NCBI RefSeq assembly: GCF_016889765.1
Contig: NZ_CP069533.1
Location: 868,001-932,000 of the forward strand
Reading direction: 5' to 3'
Origin: Corynebacterium minutissimum
GTDB taxonomy: Bacteria; Actinomycetota; Actinomycetes; Mycobacteriales; Mycobacteriaceae
DNA length: 64,000 nt
Translations under genes and position numbers: made by a program
The notes under the pieces: generated by a model
The model's database searches: none
What the model was told of the DNA's origin: nothing
What the model saw: the letters and a program-made list of their open reading frames with translations, nothing else
Shown here: piece by piece, positions 19,017 to 28,119 of the stretch
Numbering within the stretch: position 1 is the first letter of the stretch
Layout: each line of letters starts with the position of its first letter

Positions 19017-19832
19017 ATGCGCACTCGCGTGACCTCTCTTGTGACCTCCGCTGCGCTGGTGTGCGGCGCCTTGTCTGCGCCCGCTGCGCACGCAGCCGAC
19101 GTCTCCGTGCGCGAGTCCGCCCACGGCCAGTGGCTGTGCTCAATGTCGGCGTCGGCGTCGGATCGCGAGCTGGCTCGCGACGTCCGCGAAGGCTACATCA
19201 ACACCATCCGCGAAACCTCGGAGCAAATTCAGGCACAGTTTCCTAAGCTTGATTTTTCCGCGTACACCTCACGGGACGTGAGCAAGGCGCCGGGTTATAC
19301 AGCGACGGTGGCGGCGCTGGGCAAGGCCGGCTACACCGGCGCAGACATGCTCATCATCTTGGTTGGCACTTCTGCCCCAGAGGCGCTAGTGGCAGACGAG
19401 TCGGTGTTGCTGCCTGAGGACGCCGAGTATTCCATCAATGCGGCAGCCGGCCGCGCTGAGAAGGGCCCGGCGCCTTTGCTGTCGACCGGTAGCGATTTCA
19501 GCCCTAAGCTTCGCACCGCCCTGGCGGAAAACCAGGCACAGGAGAAAAAAGCCGTCGACGCCTTCAACGCGGCCCAGTCGCAGGCCTTCGAAGAGTGCGT
19601 CGCTGAGCTGCGCGAACGCGGCGCGGAAGAGGGTATTCAAGAGGTTCCGGAGCTGACTATTCCGGGCGAGACCACGCAGGAGAAGAGCTCGTCTACGGGC
19701 GCTGCGGTCATCGGCGTGATGGTGGCGCTCACCGCGATTATGGTTGGCGGCTACCTCGCCTCCAACGGTAAGTCGATCGGTGCCTTCGGCGGCTTTGAGC
19801 TGCCGGTTCTGCGCGTACCGGGGCTTGGCTAA
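19017..19832 (+). CDS. Secreted protein of unknown function with C-terminal hydrophobic anchor
   Basis: A 271-residue protein. The signal peptide (1-26) ends APAAHA. The mature part is helical and charged (EGYINTIRETSEQIQAQFPK; the region 170-200 is Gln/Ala-rich coiled-coil-like). A hydrophobic segment around 228-247 (TGAAVIGVMVALTAIMVGGY) is followed by the short tail FELPVLRVPGLG. I do not recognise the family. Its TAA overlaps the ATG of the next gene by one base, so the two are translationally coupled and probably act together at the cell envelope (inference). Confidence 0.75.
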   Translation: MRTRVTSLVTSAALVCGALSAPAAHAADVSVRESAHGQWLCSMSASASDRELARDVREGYINTIRETSEQIQAQFPKLDFSAYTSRDVSKAPGYTATVAALGKAGYTGADMLIILVGTSAPEALVADESVLLPEDAEYSINAAAGRAEKGPAPLLSTGSDFSPKLRTALAENQAQEKKAVDAFNAAQSQAFEECVAELRERGAEEGIQEVPELTIPGETTQEKSSSTGAAVIGVMVALTAIMVGGYLASNGKSIGAFGGFELPVLRVPGLG

Positions 19833-21106
19833 TGGCAGAGGACCCTCGTTCTGACGAGCTGGCAGTCGTCCTAAGCGACGACGGTGCCCTCGTCCTCGGC
19901 CCCGAAGCTGAACTCGAGCGTGTTTCTGGCAATACTGATTCCTCCCCTATTACTCCCCACCTCCTCCAGCGCGCGGGCCAGGTGCTCACTGGTATCGAGG
20001 ACTATCAGAAAGAGTCGGGACGGTGGCTCAAGCTTGACGCCGAATCGGCTGCGTATCTCAAGCGCTTGGGACTTAAGCCGGGCGATATCCGGGCTGGTGT
20101 CATCCGTGTGAAAGACACCCCGCGCGGGGCGAAAGCCGCCAACGGTGGCGCGCTTCTCAAGCACGTGAAGTTTGACAAAGCTGGATTGCTCACGCCCGCG
20201 GCGCCGATGGTGCTGGCGTCGATGATGCAGCAGGTGGCCGTCGAGAAGCAGATGGCGCAGATGCAAACCTACCTGGAGCGCATTGATGCGAAGGTCGATA
20301 CCGTGCTGCGCTTCCAGCAGGACACGCTGGCGGGCGAGCTCGACGGCGTGGCAGAGACGCTGGCCGAAGCCGCTCTCGTGCTCGAGGGCACTGAAAAGGT
20401 TACCGATACGCAGTGGGCCACCGTGCAGCATCTCAACGCCGACCTGGCCAAGCTGCAAGGCCGGGTGTTGCGGCACCTCACGGCGGTGGCCGAGCGGATG
20501 GCGCAGTCCAAAACATCGCCCGGCAGGGTCAAGGAGACATTCCAGAAGACCAACGACGACGCGCGCTTCTGGCTCTACGAGCTCGCCCGCACCGTGCAGC
20601 TGCAGAACCAGATGTACATACTGCAGCTCAACCGTGTCGAGTCCGTGGAGGGCGACGTGTCTGAGGACTACGTCGCTGCTGTTGCCAGGGCACGCGAAAA
20701 GCGCGCGGCGCGGTTGTTGGAGAACCTGTCGGGGATTGCCCGCATGGCGCATGAGCTGGGCAGCTTCTCGACGTTCCGCAAGGCCATCGACTGGAATTCT
20801 CCCCGCGCCGTCCAGGAGGTCAACCGCTTCTTTGCCCAGCTTCGTGATTTCTCCGAGGCTGCCAACCTAGTCGTCGAAGGCACGGAGGACTTAGAGCCCG
20901 TCCGCCACCTCGACGCTGCCCGCGAACTCACCGCGTCGGGCACAGCCCGCGCCCGCGAGGCCGCTGGTGTTGCGCAGCAGCGCACCTTAGAAGCCCGCGA
21001 AACCGTAGCCAACCGCGCCCGGCAAGCCTGGGGCACAACCCGCAGCGCCCTCGAGGCCGCGACGAAGGGCGCAGACAACGCGCCGGATAAAGCTGAAAGT
21101 GACTAG
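19832..21106 (+). CDS. Hypothetical coiled-coil protein coupled to the 19017 gene
   Basis: A 424-residue soluble protein with no signal peptide. About 65-115 contains a compact domain (RLGLKPGDIRAGVIRVKDTP). After about 125 the protein is almost entirely helical and heptad-like (MQQVAVEKQMAQMQTYLERI, then RQAW/EAATKG at the C-terminus). The start overlaps the upstream stop (TAATG). I recognise no family. The coupling implies stoichiometric production with the secreted, membrane-anchored partner, despite the two likely lying on opposite sides of the membrane. Confidence 0.7.
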   Translation: MAEDPRSDELAVVLSDDGALVLGPEAELERVSGNTDSSPITPHLLQRAGQVLTGIEDYQKESGRWLKLDAESAAYLKRLGLKPGDIRAGVIRVKDTPRGAKAANGGALLKHVKFDKAGLLTPAAPMVLASMMQQVAVEKQMAQMQTYLERIDAKVDTVLRFQQDTLAGELDGVAETLAEAALVLEGTEKVTDTQWATVQHLNADLAKLQGRVLRHLTAVAERMAQSKTSPGRVKETFQKTNDDARFWLYELARTVQLQNQMYILQLNRVESVEGDVSEDYVAAVARAREKRAARLLENLSGIARMAHELGSFSTFRKAIDWNSPRAVQEVNRFFAQLRDFSEAANLVVEGTEDLEPVRHLDAARELTASGTARAREAAGVAQQRTLEARETVANRARQAWGTTRSALEAATKGADNAPDKAESD

Positions 21107-21111
21107 ATGGT

Positions 21112-21170
21112 CGTTTCGATCAAGTAAGGGCCAGAAAATTCGATCTGGGGAACCTTATTTGATCGAAACG
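21112..21170. repeat. Inverted repeat with nested hairpin, 3' of the coiled-coil gene
   Basis: Arms 21112-21129 and 21153-21170 match at 17 of 18 positions (CGTTTCGATCAA[G/A]TAAGG). A nested CCAGA (21131-21135)/TCTGG (21144-21148) hairpin sits in the loop. There is no U-tract on either strand, so it is not a standard terminator, although it lies between convergent genes. Confidence 0.85.
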
Positions 21171-21188
21171 TACATGGACCGGGCCAGC

Positions 21189-21254
21189 GCGGTACGTTTT
21201 CGTAAATAGCGCCCGCCCCACGTTTGAGAGGGCTTGTCTGCGAAAACGTACCGC
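21189..21254. repeat. Second inverted repeat, 3' of purB
   Basis: Perfect 14-bp arms GCGGTACGTTTTCG (21189-21202) and its complement (21241-21254) are separated by 38 bp. They share the AACGTAC core seen just after the first repeat (21167-21173). The element ends 13 bp from the purB stop. Confidence 0.85.
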
Positions 21255-21267
21255 CAAGGGTGGGGAG

Positions 21268-22707
21268 CTAGAGAATGTCGCCCGGAGTGTAGGAGGCGGC
21301 GTGCGGGTGCTGGTCCGTTAAGGCCTTGATACGGCCGAGCACCTGGGCCACTTGGGACTCGGCGGCGCCGATGAAGGCGTGCTTGTCGGAGAGGGCGTCG
21401 GCAAGCGCGGCGGCATCGAGCGGGAGGCGCTCATCCGCAGCGAGGCGCTCCACTAGGTCCTGCTCCCCGCCGTTCTCGCGCATGTTAAGCGCGACAGCGA
21501 CGGCGTTTTCCTTGATGACCTCGTGCGCGGTTTCGCGGCCCACGCCCGCGCGCACGGCCGCCATAAGGATGCGGGTCGTGGCGAGGAAGGGCAGGTAGCG
21601 CTCCAGCTCGCGGTCAATCATGGCCGGGAAGGCCCCAAACTCAGCCAACACAGTGAGGAAGGTTTCAAACATGCCGTCGAGGGCGAAGAAGGCATCGGGA
21701 AGCGCCACGCGGCGAACCACCGAGCAGAAGACGTCACCTTCGTTCCACTGCTGGCCGGACAAATCCGCCACCATGGTGAGGTAGCCGCGCAGAATGACCT
21801 GGAAGCCGCCGACGCGCTCGCAGGAACGAGCATTCATCTTGTGCGGCATGGCGGAGGAGCCCACCTGCCCTTCCTTGAAGCCTTCGGTCACGGTCTCGTT
21901 GCCGGCCATAAGGCGAATCGTCGTGGCCAGCGAGGATGGCGCGGCGCCGAGCTCCACCAGCACGGAGACGGCGTCAAAGTCGAGGGAACGCGGGTACACC
22001 TGACCCACCGAGTTAAAGACGCGGGAGAAACCAAGGTAGTCCGCAATACGCGTCTCCAGTGCGGCGAGCTTATCCTCGGAGCCCCCCATGAGATCGAGCA
22101 TGTCCTGGGAGGTACCCATCGGGCCCTTGATGCCGCGCAGCGGGTAGCGGCTCAGCAACGACTCCACACGCTCGATACCGAGCAGCATCTCATCGGCGGC
22201 AGAAGCGAAGCGCTTGCCCAAGGTCGTGGCCTGCGCTGCCACGTTGTGCGAGCGGCCAGCCATCACCAGCGTCTGGTATTGCGCGGCACGCTCGCCGATG
22301 CGCGAGACCACCGCAATGGCCTTATCACGCACTAGCTCCAGGGAGCGCAGAATCTGCAGCTGCTCGACGTTCTCTGTGAGGTCACGCGAGGTCATTCCCT
22401 TGTGGATGTGCTCAAAGCCGGCCAGGGCGTTGAACTCCTCGATGCGCGCCTTGACGTCGTGGCGCGTGATGCGCTCTCGCTCCGCGATGGACGCAAGGTT
22501 GACGTTGTCGACCTGAGACTCATAGGCGGCGATGGCCTCGGCGGGCACGTCGACGCCGAGGTCCTTCTGCGCCGTCATCACCGCAATCCAGAGCTGACGC
22601 TCCAGGATGATTTTGTTCTCCGGAGACCAGAGTTCAGCCATCTCGGGGGAGGCGTATCGAGCGGACAGGACGTTGGAAATGTTCTTCTTTTCAGCCACGT
22701 CGCTCAT
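21268..22707 (-). CDS. purB: Adenylosuccinate lyase
   Basis: A 479-residue lyase that removes fumarate from SAICAR and from adenylosuccinate. The fumarase-superfamily signature appears as GSSAMPHKMNAR, with SRDLTENVEQLQ and the TSQDM loop also present. I chose the ATG at 22707 (MSDVAEKKNISNVLSARYA) because relatives begin this way. The open frame continues upstream into purD but that part is not protein-like. It lies 19 bp after purD in a purD-purB unit. Confidence 0.96.
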   Translation of the reverse strand: MSDVAEKKNISNVLSARYASPEMAELWSPENKIILERQLWIAVMTAQKDLGVDVPAEAIAAYESQVDNVNLASIAERERITRHDVKARIEEFNALAGFEHIHKGMTSRDLTENVEQLQILRSLELVRDKAIAVVSRIGERAAQYQTLVMAGRSHNVAAQATTLGKRFASAADEMLLGIERVESLLSRYPLRGIKGPMGTSQDMLDLMGGSEDKLAALETRIADYLGFSRVFNSVGQVYPRSLDFDAVSVLVELGAAPSSLATTIRLMAGNETVTEGFKEGQVGSSAMPHKMNARSCERVGGFQVILRGYLTMVADLSGQQWNEGDVFCSVVRRVALPDAFFALDGMFETFLTVLAEFGAFPAMIDRELERYLPFLATTRILMAAVRAGVGRETAHEVIKENAVAVALNMRENGGEQDLVERLAADERLPLDAAALADALSDKHAFIGAAESQVAQVLGRIKALTDQHPHAASYTPGDIL

Positions 22708-22726
22708 TATTCCACGCCGCTGGGCA

Positions 22727-24001
22727 CTAGATACTAATTTCGCCCTTTGCCGCGCGGGCACCGATGTCGGTGCGGAAGAAGCTACCGTCCAGCTCGATGC
22801 GGCGGATGACGTCATAAGCGTGCGTGCGAGCCTCCTCGAGCGTGGTGCCCTTGCCCAAGACGTCGAGCACGCGTCCGCCATTGGAGACCACGCCGCTTTC
22901 CGACGTCCCAGTACCCGCGTGCAGGATCATCGCGGGGTCCTCGAGATCTGGGGAGGTAATGACATCGCCCTTGCGCGGGGACGCCGGGTATCCTTCCGCG
23001 GCGAGTACGACGGTGACGGCGTAGCCGTCCTCCCACTCCAGCGGCTCCAGCTCCGCGAGGCGGCCTGTTGCGGTGGCGTTCAAGACCTCTCCGAGCGGGG
23101 ACTTCAGCAGGGACAGGACCGCCTGGGTTTCCGGGTCACCGAAACGAGCGTTGAACTCGACAACGGCCGGGCCTTCCTTGCCCCACGCCAAGCCGGCGTA
23201 AAGCAAACCCGAATATGGGGTGCCGCGGCGAACGAGCTCGCGGGCGACGGGGACACAAATCTCGTCGACGATGCGCTGCACACCATCCTCCGGCAGCCAC
23301 GGCAGCGGGGTGTAGGCGCCCATGCCGCCGGTATTGGGACCCTCATCGTTGTCGTAGGCGCGCTTGTGGTCCTGGGCCGGCAAAAGCGGGACGACGGTCT
23401 CGCCGTCGACGAGGCAGAAGAGGGAGACCTCCGGGCCATCCAGGAAGGACTCCAGCAGCACCGGGTTGCCGGCGGCATGGACTGCGTCGACGTGTGCGCG
23501 GGCCTCCGCACGGGATTCGGTCACCACCACTCCCTTGCCGCCGGCGAGGCCGTCATCCTTGACCACAAAGTGCGGGCCAAAGCGGTCGAGGGCCGCTTCA
23601 ATGTCGGCCTCCGCGACGCCCGGCGCGAGCTGTTCCGCACGAGCAGTGCGTACACCGGCGACCGCCATGACGTCCTTGGCGAAGGCCTTGGACCCCTCAA
23701 TCTGAGCCGCGCTTGCCGACGGCCCAAACACCGCCACCCCACGTTCCCGCAAGGCATCAGCCACACCGTTGACCAGCGGGACCTCCGGTCCAATGACGAC
23801 GAGGTCCGCAGCGATGTCAAGGGCGAGCTCCACCATGCGAGCAGGGTCATCCACCTGGGAGTACTCCGGGTGGACCGTGGCCTGCTGCGCGTGCGCCGGG
23901 GAGCCCGGAGCGATGTGGAGATCGGTCACGAAAGGATCAGCTTTGAGGCCGGTGAGCAGGGCGTGTTCGCGGCCGCCCGAGCCAATTACGAGTATGCGCA
24001 T
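22727..24001 (-). CDS. purD: Phosphoribosylamine-glycine ligase
   Basis: A 424-residue ATP-grasp ligase making GAR. Typical segments are MRILVIGSGGREHALLTGL at the start, GPEVPLVNGVADALRERG, the ATP-grasp region VVKDDGLAGGKGVVV, and EFNARFGDPETQ. I chose the ATG at 24001, where the first beta-strand begins; an in-frame ATG at 24010 is the alternative. It diverges from the HIT gene with only 34 bp between the starts. Confidence 0.96.
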   Translation of the reverse strand: MRILVIGSGGREHALLTGLKADPFVTDLHIAPGSPAHAQQATVHPEYSQVDDPARMVELALDIAADLVVIGPEVPLVNGVADALRERGVAVFGPSASAAQIEGSKAFAKDVMAVAGVRTARAEQLAPGVAEADIEAALDRFGPHFVVKDDGLAGGKGVVVTESRAEARAHVDAVHAAGNPVLLESFLDGPEVSLFCLVDGETVVPLLPAQDHKRAYDNDEGPNTGGMGAYTPLPWLPEDGVQRIVDEICVPVARELVRRGTPYSGLLYAGLAWGKEGPAVVEFNARFGDPETQAVLSLLKSPLGEVLNATATGRLAELEPLEWEDGYAVTVVLAAEGYPASPRKGDVITSPDLEDPAMILHAGTGTSESGVVSNGGRVLDVLGKGTTLEEARTHAYDVIRRIELDGSFFRTDIGARAAKGEISI

Positions 24002-24035
24002 GCCGTCCATCTTAACTGGCGGTAGCCTAGGGGCC

Positions 24036-24461
24036 ATGTCTTCTGTATTTACTAAGATCATCAACGGTGAGCTGCCCGCTCGCTTTGTGTACCGCGACGA
24101 GAAGTGCGTCGCCTTTTTGTCCATCGAACCGCTGCGCTACGGCCACACCCTTGTCGTTCCGGTGCAGGAGGTTGATAAGTGGACTGATCTGGATCCTGAG
24201 ACCTGGGCACACCTCAACGCCATCGCACAAGAAATCGGCGGCGCTATCAGCACCGCCTTCGATACCCCACGCGCCGGTTACATCATTGCTGGCTTCGATG
24301 TTCCGCATACCCACATCCACCTCTTCCCTGCGGAGAAGATGGAGGACTACGACTTCACCAAGGCCTTCGCCGCTGACGCCACCGACCCTGCCGCTATGGA
24401 CGAGGCCGCCGCGCGCATCCGCCAGCACCTCGGCACCGACGAGGAAGGCTACCGCAGCTAG
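24036..24461 (+). CDS. HIT-family nucleotide hydrolase
   Basis: A 141-residue histidine-triad protein. The triad HTHIHLF places His91, His93 and His95, and the N-terminal FTKIINGELPARFVYRDEKC is typical of HINT-like purine nucleotide phosphoramidases. A TAGCCT box (24023-24028) ends 7 bp before the ATG, so the mRNA may be leaderless. Its TAG overlaps the phoS stop on the other strand in a shared CTAG (24458-24461). Confidence 0.92.
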   Translation: MSSVFTKIINGELPARFVYRDEKCVAFLSIEPLRYGHTLVVPVQEVDKWTDLDPETWAHLNAIAQEIGGAISTAFDTPRAGYIIAGFDVPHTHIHLFPAEKMEDYDFTKAFAADATDPAAMDEAAARIRQHLGTDEEGYRS

Positions 24462-25915
24462 TCGGCCTGCTCGGCCTTCGGCAGGCACACCGTAAAGACG
24501 GAGCCGCGGCCCAGCTCAGATTCCACAGAGATCGAGCCGCCGTGCTGCTCCACCAATGACTTCACGATCGCCAGGCCCAAGCCCGAGCCACCGGTGTCTC
24601 GGGTACGCGAGGTATCCGCCCGGTAGAAGCGCTCAAAAATGTGGGAGGCATCCTCGGGAGAGATGCCTTTGCCGTCATCGGAGACGTCGATAAGCACGTG
24701 CTCCTCATCGTCCCGTAGCGTGAGCGTGACGGACGCATCCTCCCCGCCGTGGCGAATACCGTTGGACACAAGGTTGAGCAGCACCTGGTGGAGGCGGTCC
24801 GGATCGCCGTCCACAATGGGGATATCTGTGGCCTCGTTGTTGACGTTGATGGTGCGGCCGGCAAATGCCGCGCGCGCCGAGGAGCCCACCGAAAGCACCA
24901 GCTCCAGCATGTCCACCTGGCGCATATCTAGGCGGTTGCCCTCCGCACGGGTCAGGGACAACAGGTCTTCCACCAGCAAAGACATGCGCTTTGACTCAGC
25001 GTCAATCTTGCTGAACACAAACTCCGCATCCTGCGTCGCGCCCGAGCGGTACAGCTCAGTATAACCGCGCAGACTCGTCAGCGGGGTGCGCAGCTCGTGG
25101 GACGCATCGCCAACGAAGCGGCGCATCTGCTGCTCCTTCTCCTGCGCGTCGACCACGGAGTTCTGCAGCTGGCCCAGCATGACGTTGAGCGCCGCGGCGA
25201 GCTGCCCCACCTCGGTATGCAGCGGCCATTCCGGAACGCGCTTATCGAGGTTTCCGGCCGCGATTTGTGACGCCGTCTTCTCCACGACCCGCAGCGGCCG
25301 CAAGGCCCTATGGATGAACCACATGCCCACGATGGCGATGATGAGCATGACCACCGCGGCGATAATGACTTGCACGATGGCTAGGCCTTTAAGGATCGAG
25401 TTCTCTGTGGTCATGTCCTTGGCCACAACCACCACGGAACCATCGGGTTTTACTGCGGCCACCGCGCGCCACTCGGTGTCGCCCTCCGTCGAGGCAACGC
25501 TCATGGGTTCGCCGCCGACGTAGACATCCCGGACATCGGGGATGGCGGCCATAGGGCCTGTGGAAACCACGGATCCATTGGGGTAATAGGCAATCGCCAC
25601 GTAATCCGTCGGTGGACGGCGGCTGCGGTCCTGGGTGTAGAAGGTTTCGTCGAGGTTGCTGGCCCAGGAATGGAGGGCGTCGTTCAGCTCTGTGTCCACG
25701 CGGGTATAGAGCACGTTGCGCATAATCGACGAGACCGCCAGCGAGGACATCGCCAAACCGATGCCCGAGACAAGCACCATGAGCACGAGCAGCCACGTGC
25801 GCAGCGGCAGGGCCTTGGGGCGCTGGATGCGACGGTGCTGGGTCTTCTCGCGCACGGGAGTGCCCCCGGAAACCGAAGCCTGCGTGTTCGTGTTGTTCGT
25901 GGTGGTATCGCTCAT
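24458..25915 (-). CDS. phoS: Sensor histidine kinase, PhoS-like
   Basis: A 485-residue membrane kinase. Two transmembrane segments (about 40-62 and 178-200) enclose an extracytoplasmic sensor of about 115 residues. HAMP (about 200-255) and the H-box DASHELRTPLTSLRGY (His near 270) follow. The ATPase has NLVSNGIRH, DVSDDGKGI and GGSGLGLAIVK. It lies 12 bp after its response regulator. Position and architecture match PhoRS, the phosphate-starvation system of C. glutamicum (recalled). A TrcS/PrrB-like role cannot be excluded from sequence alone. Confidence 0.9.
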   Translation of the reverse strand: MSDTTTNNTNTQASVSGGTPVREKTQHRRIQRPKALPLRTWLLVLMVLVSGIGLAMSSLAVSSIMRNVLYTRVDTELNDALHSWASNLDETFYTQDRSRRPPTDYVAIAYYPNGSVVSTGPMAAIPDVRDVYVGGEPMSVASTEGDTEWRAVAAVKPDGSVVVVAKDMTTENSILKGLAIVQVIIAAVVMLIIAIVGMWFIHRALRPLRVVEKTASQIAAGNLDKRVPEWPLHTEVGQLAAALNVMLGQLQNSVVDAQEKEQQMRRFVGDASHELRTPLTSLRGYTELYRSGATQDAEFVFSKIDAESKRMSLLVEDLLSLTRAEGNRLDMRQVDMLELVLSVGSSARAAFAGRTINVNNEATDIPIVDGDPDRLHQVLLNLVSNGIRHGGEDASVTLTLRDDEEHVLIDVSDDGKGISPEDASHIFERFYRADTSRTRDTGGSGLGLAIVKSLVEQHGGSISVESELGRGSVFTVCLPKAEQAD

Positions 25916-25927
25916 GCTCTCTTCAGC

Positions 25928-26632
25928 CTACGAGCGGGGCATGCGCAGAACGTAACCCACGCCGCGCACGGTGTGGATCAGCGGGGTATCACCGGTGTCG
26001 ATCTTGCGCCGCAGGTAGGAGATGTAGGACTCCACCACGTTACCGTCGCCGCCGAAGTCGTAGTGCCACACGTTGTCGAGAATCTTCGCCTTGGACAGCA
26101 CCACCTCACGGTTCTGCATGAGGTAGCGCAGGAGGTTGAATTCGGTGGGCGAAAGCTCGACGATTTCGCCGCCCTTGGTGACCTCGTGAGTGTCATCGTT
26201 GAGCGTGAGGTCAGCATAGGACATGGTGGCGCTGCCATCCTGGTCTTCCGTAGCACTGCCACGGCGCAGGATGACGCGCAGACGGGTAATCACCTCTTCC
26301 AAGCTGAAGGGCTTAGTCACGTAGTCATCGGCGCCAATGGTAAGGCCGTGGATGCGCTGGTCGACGGAGTCCTTGGCAGTCAGGTACAGCACGGGGCCGT
26401 CGAGGCCTTCGCTGCGCAGCTTGCCCAGCAGTTCGAAGCCGTCCATGCCGGGCATCATGACGTCCATAATGTAGGCATCCGGGTTAATCTCGCGAGCGAT
26501 GCGCAAGGCCTCATTGCCGGAGTTGGCACTGTGAACGTCGAAACCCTGGAATTTCAGGGAAACGGTGAGCAGCTCAACGATATTCGGCTCGTCATCGACG
26601 ACGAGTACCTTGATGTCCTTGGAATCATCCAT
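25928..26632 (-). CDS. phoR: OmpR-family response regulator, PhoR-like
   Basis: A 234-residue regulator. The receiver domain (1-120) has the acidic pair Asp13/14, phospho-acceptor Asp57 (YIMDVMMPGMDGF) and the Lys in DDYVTKPFSLEE. The winged-helix domain (about 135-230) has LSPTEFNLLRYLM and YLRRKIDTG...HTVRGVGYVLR. I chose the ATG at 26632 because GGATT and the conserved MDDSKDIKVLVVDDE follow convention; upstream codons are not conserved-looking. It forms an operon with phoS. Expected targets in corynebacteria include nuclease and phosphate uptake genes. Confidence 0.92.
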   Translation of the reverse strand: MDDSKDIKVLVVDDEPNIVELLTVSLKFQGFDVHSANSGNEALRIAREINPDAYIMDVMMPGMDGFELLGKLRSEGLDGPVLYLTAKDSVDQRIHGLTIGADDYVTKPFSLEEVITRLRVILRRGSATEDQDGSATMSYADLTLNDDTHEVTKGGEIVELSPTEFNLLRYLMQNREVVLSKAKILDNVWHYDFGGDGNVVESYISYLRRKIDTGDTPLIHTVRGVGYVLRMPRS

Positions 26633-26708
26633 GGTCCCGCTTAAATCCTTTCTCCGCTGAGCTCGATGCCACGACGGGGCACCTGGGGCGCAGCCTCTGT
26701 TCAAGTAT

Positions 26709-26726
26709 CTCATTCAAAGAAATGAG
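26709..26726. promoter_or_regulatory. Dyad in the phoR/MFS divergent promoter
   Basis: CTCATT (26709-26714) and AATGAG (26721-26726) form a 6-bp inverted repeat with a 6-bp spacer, 77 bp before phoR. It could be a regulator site; which one is unknown. Confidence 0.35.
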
Positions 26727-26817
26727 TATGGCATTGCGCCTTCCCAAGGTACTGAGCGTAGTCTGTACGTGCGCTGTGAACCGAGAGGCGCTGGATGTTT
26801 GCCTAAGATAACGAAGC

Positions 26818-28107
26818 ATGACGCACGTTTCCCAACGCACCGACCGCCTCACCGTGGCTGCCTGGGCCCTGTGGGATTGGGGTTCCGCCGCCTTCAACGC
26901 GGTGCTGGTGACGTTCATTTTCTCGGTCTACCTCACCGATTCGGTGGGCCAGCAGATCGAGTCCCAGTTCACCCCGGCGCAGTGGTTGTCGTGGTCCATG
27001 GCGGTCGCGGGCCTTGTCATCTTCGCGGTCACCCCGATTATGGGCCAGCGCTCGGACCGGTTAGGCACGCGGCGGCGGGCCTTGGGTTTCTGGTCACTGC
27101 TGACGTTTCTCGTCATGGCCAGCTTATTCTTCATCCGCAACGATGCGCCGCTGTACTTCTGGCTCGGCCTTCTCGGCTTGGCGGTCGGCAGCGTGACCAT
27201 CCAGTTCGCGGAAGTCAACTACTTTGCCCAACTCAACCAGGTGGCCACAGAGGACAACGTGGGGCGCGTGTCCGGCTTAGGTTGGTCCGCGGGTTATTTC
27301 GGTGGCATTGTGCTGCTGCTCATCTGTTACTTCGGGTTTGTAGCGGGCGAGGGCGGCGCACTGGGGCTGAGTACTGAGGGCGGCTGGAATATCCGGCTCG
27401 TAGCGCTGCTGGCAGCGCTGTGGTTTGGCGTGAGCTCCATCCCGGTGATGCTGCGCGTGCCTGAGATTGCCCCGTCGGGTAACACGACCGGTGGCGTGGC
27501 AGCGTCCTACCGCGAACTCTGGCGAACGTTGCGCTCGCTGTGGTCGGAGGATCGCAACGCCTTTGCCTTCCTTTTTGCCTCCGCCATCTTCCGCGATGGC
27601 CTGTCGGCGGTGTTTAGTTTCGGTGCGGTGCTGGGAGTCTCGGTCTATGGGCTTTCGCCTGGCGATGTCCTCATGTTCGGCGTCGCCGCCAACGTTGCGG
27701 CCGCACTTGGCGCGGTGGTGGGCGGGCTTATCGACGACCACGTCGGCCCCAAAGCCATTATCCTCACCTGCCTGGCGATTCTTACCACCATGGCCGGGGT
27801 GATGTACGTCGCGCAGGGAGCGACGGCGTTCTGGATCTGCGGGCTTATCCTCTGTCTCTGCGTTGGCCCAGCGCAGGCCTCCGCGCGCGGCTTCTTGGCG
27901 CGCGTTGCCCCGCCGGGCCGCGAGGGTGAAATGTTCGGGCTTTACGCCACGACGGGACGTGCGGTGTCGTGGCTAACGCCTTTCCTGTTCGGAGTTTTCG
28001 TCTCCGTGATAGGTCAAGGCGACCGCGGCGGCGTGCTCGCCATCGGCCTAGTCCTGCTCTTGGGAGCTCTTGTCCTTATCCCAGTCAAGGACCCCGCCAA
28101 GGCATAA
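26818..28107 (+). CDS. UMF1-type MFS transporter
   Basis: A 429-residue permease with about 12 hydrophobic segments. The N-terminal WALWDWGSAAFNAVLVTFIF and the GWSAGYFGG motif are typical of the UMF1 (Atg22-like) branch. The MFS loop 2-3 signature is present as GQRSDRLGTRRR. The substrate is unknown. TAAGAT (26804-26809) ends 8 bp before the ATG, with no ribosome site between, suggesting a leaderless transcript. It diverges from phoR and converges on pqo with 12 bp between stops. Confidence 0.85.
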   Translation: MTHVSQRTDRLTVAAWALWDWGSAAFNAVLVTFIFSVYLTDSVGQQIESQFTPAQWLSWSMAVAGLVIFAVTPIMGQRSDRLGTRRRALGFWSLLTFLVMASLFFIRNDAPLYFWLGLLGLAVGSVTIQFAEVNYFAQLNQVATEDNVGRVSGLGWSAGYFGGIVLLLICYFGFVAGEGGALGLSTEGGWNIRLVALLAALWFGVSSIPVMLRVPEIAPSGNTTGGVAASYRELWRTLRSLWSEDRNAFAFLFASAIFRDGLSAVFSFGAVLGVSVYGLSPGDVLMFGVAANVAAALGAVVGGLIDDHVGPKAIILTCLAILTTMAGVMYVAQGATAFWICGLILCLCVGPAQASARGFLARVAPPGREGEMFGLYATTGRAVSWLTPFLFGVFVSVIGQGDRGGVLAIGLVLLLGALVLIPVKDPAKA

Positions 28108-28119
28108 CGCTCTCACACG

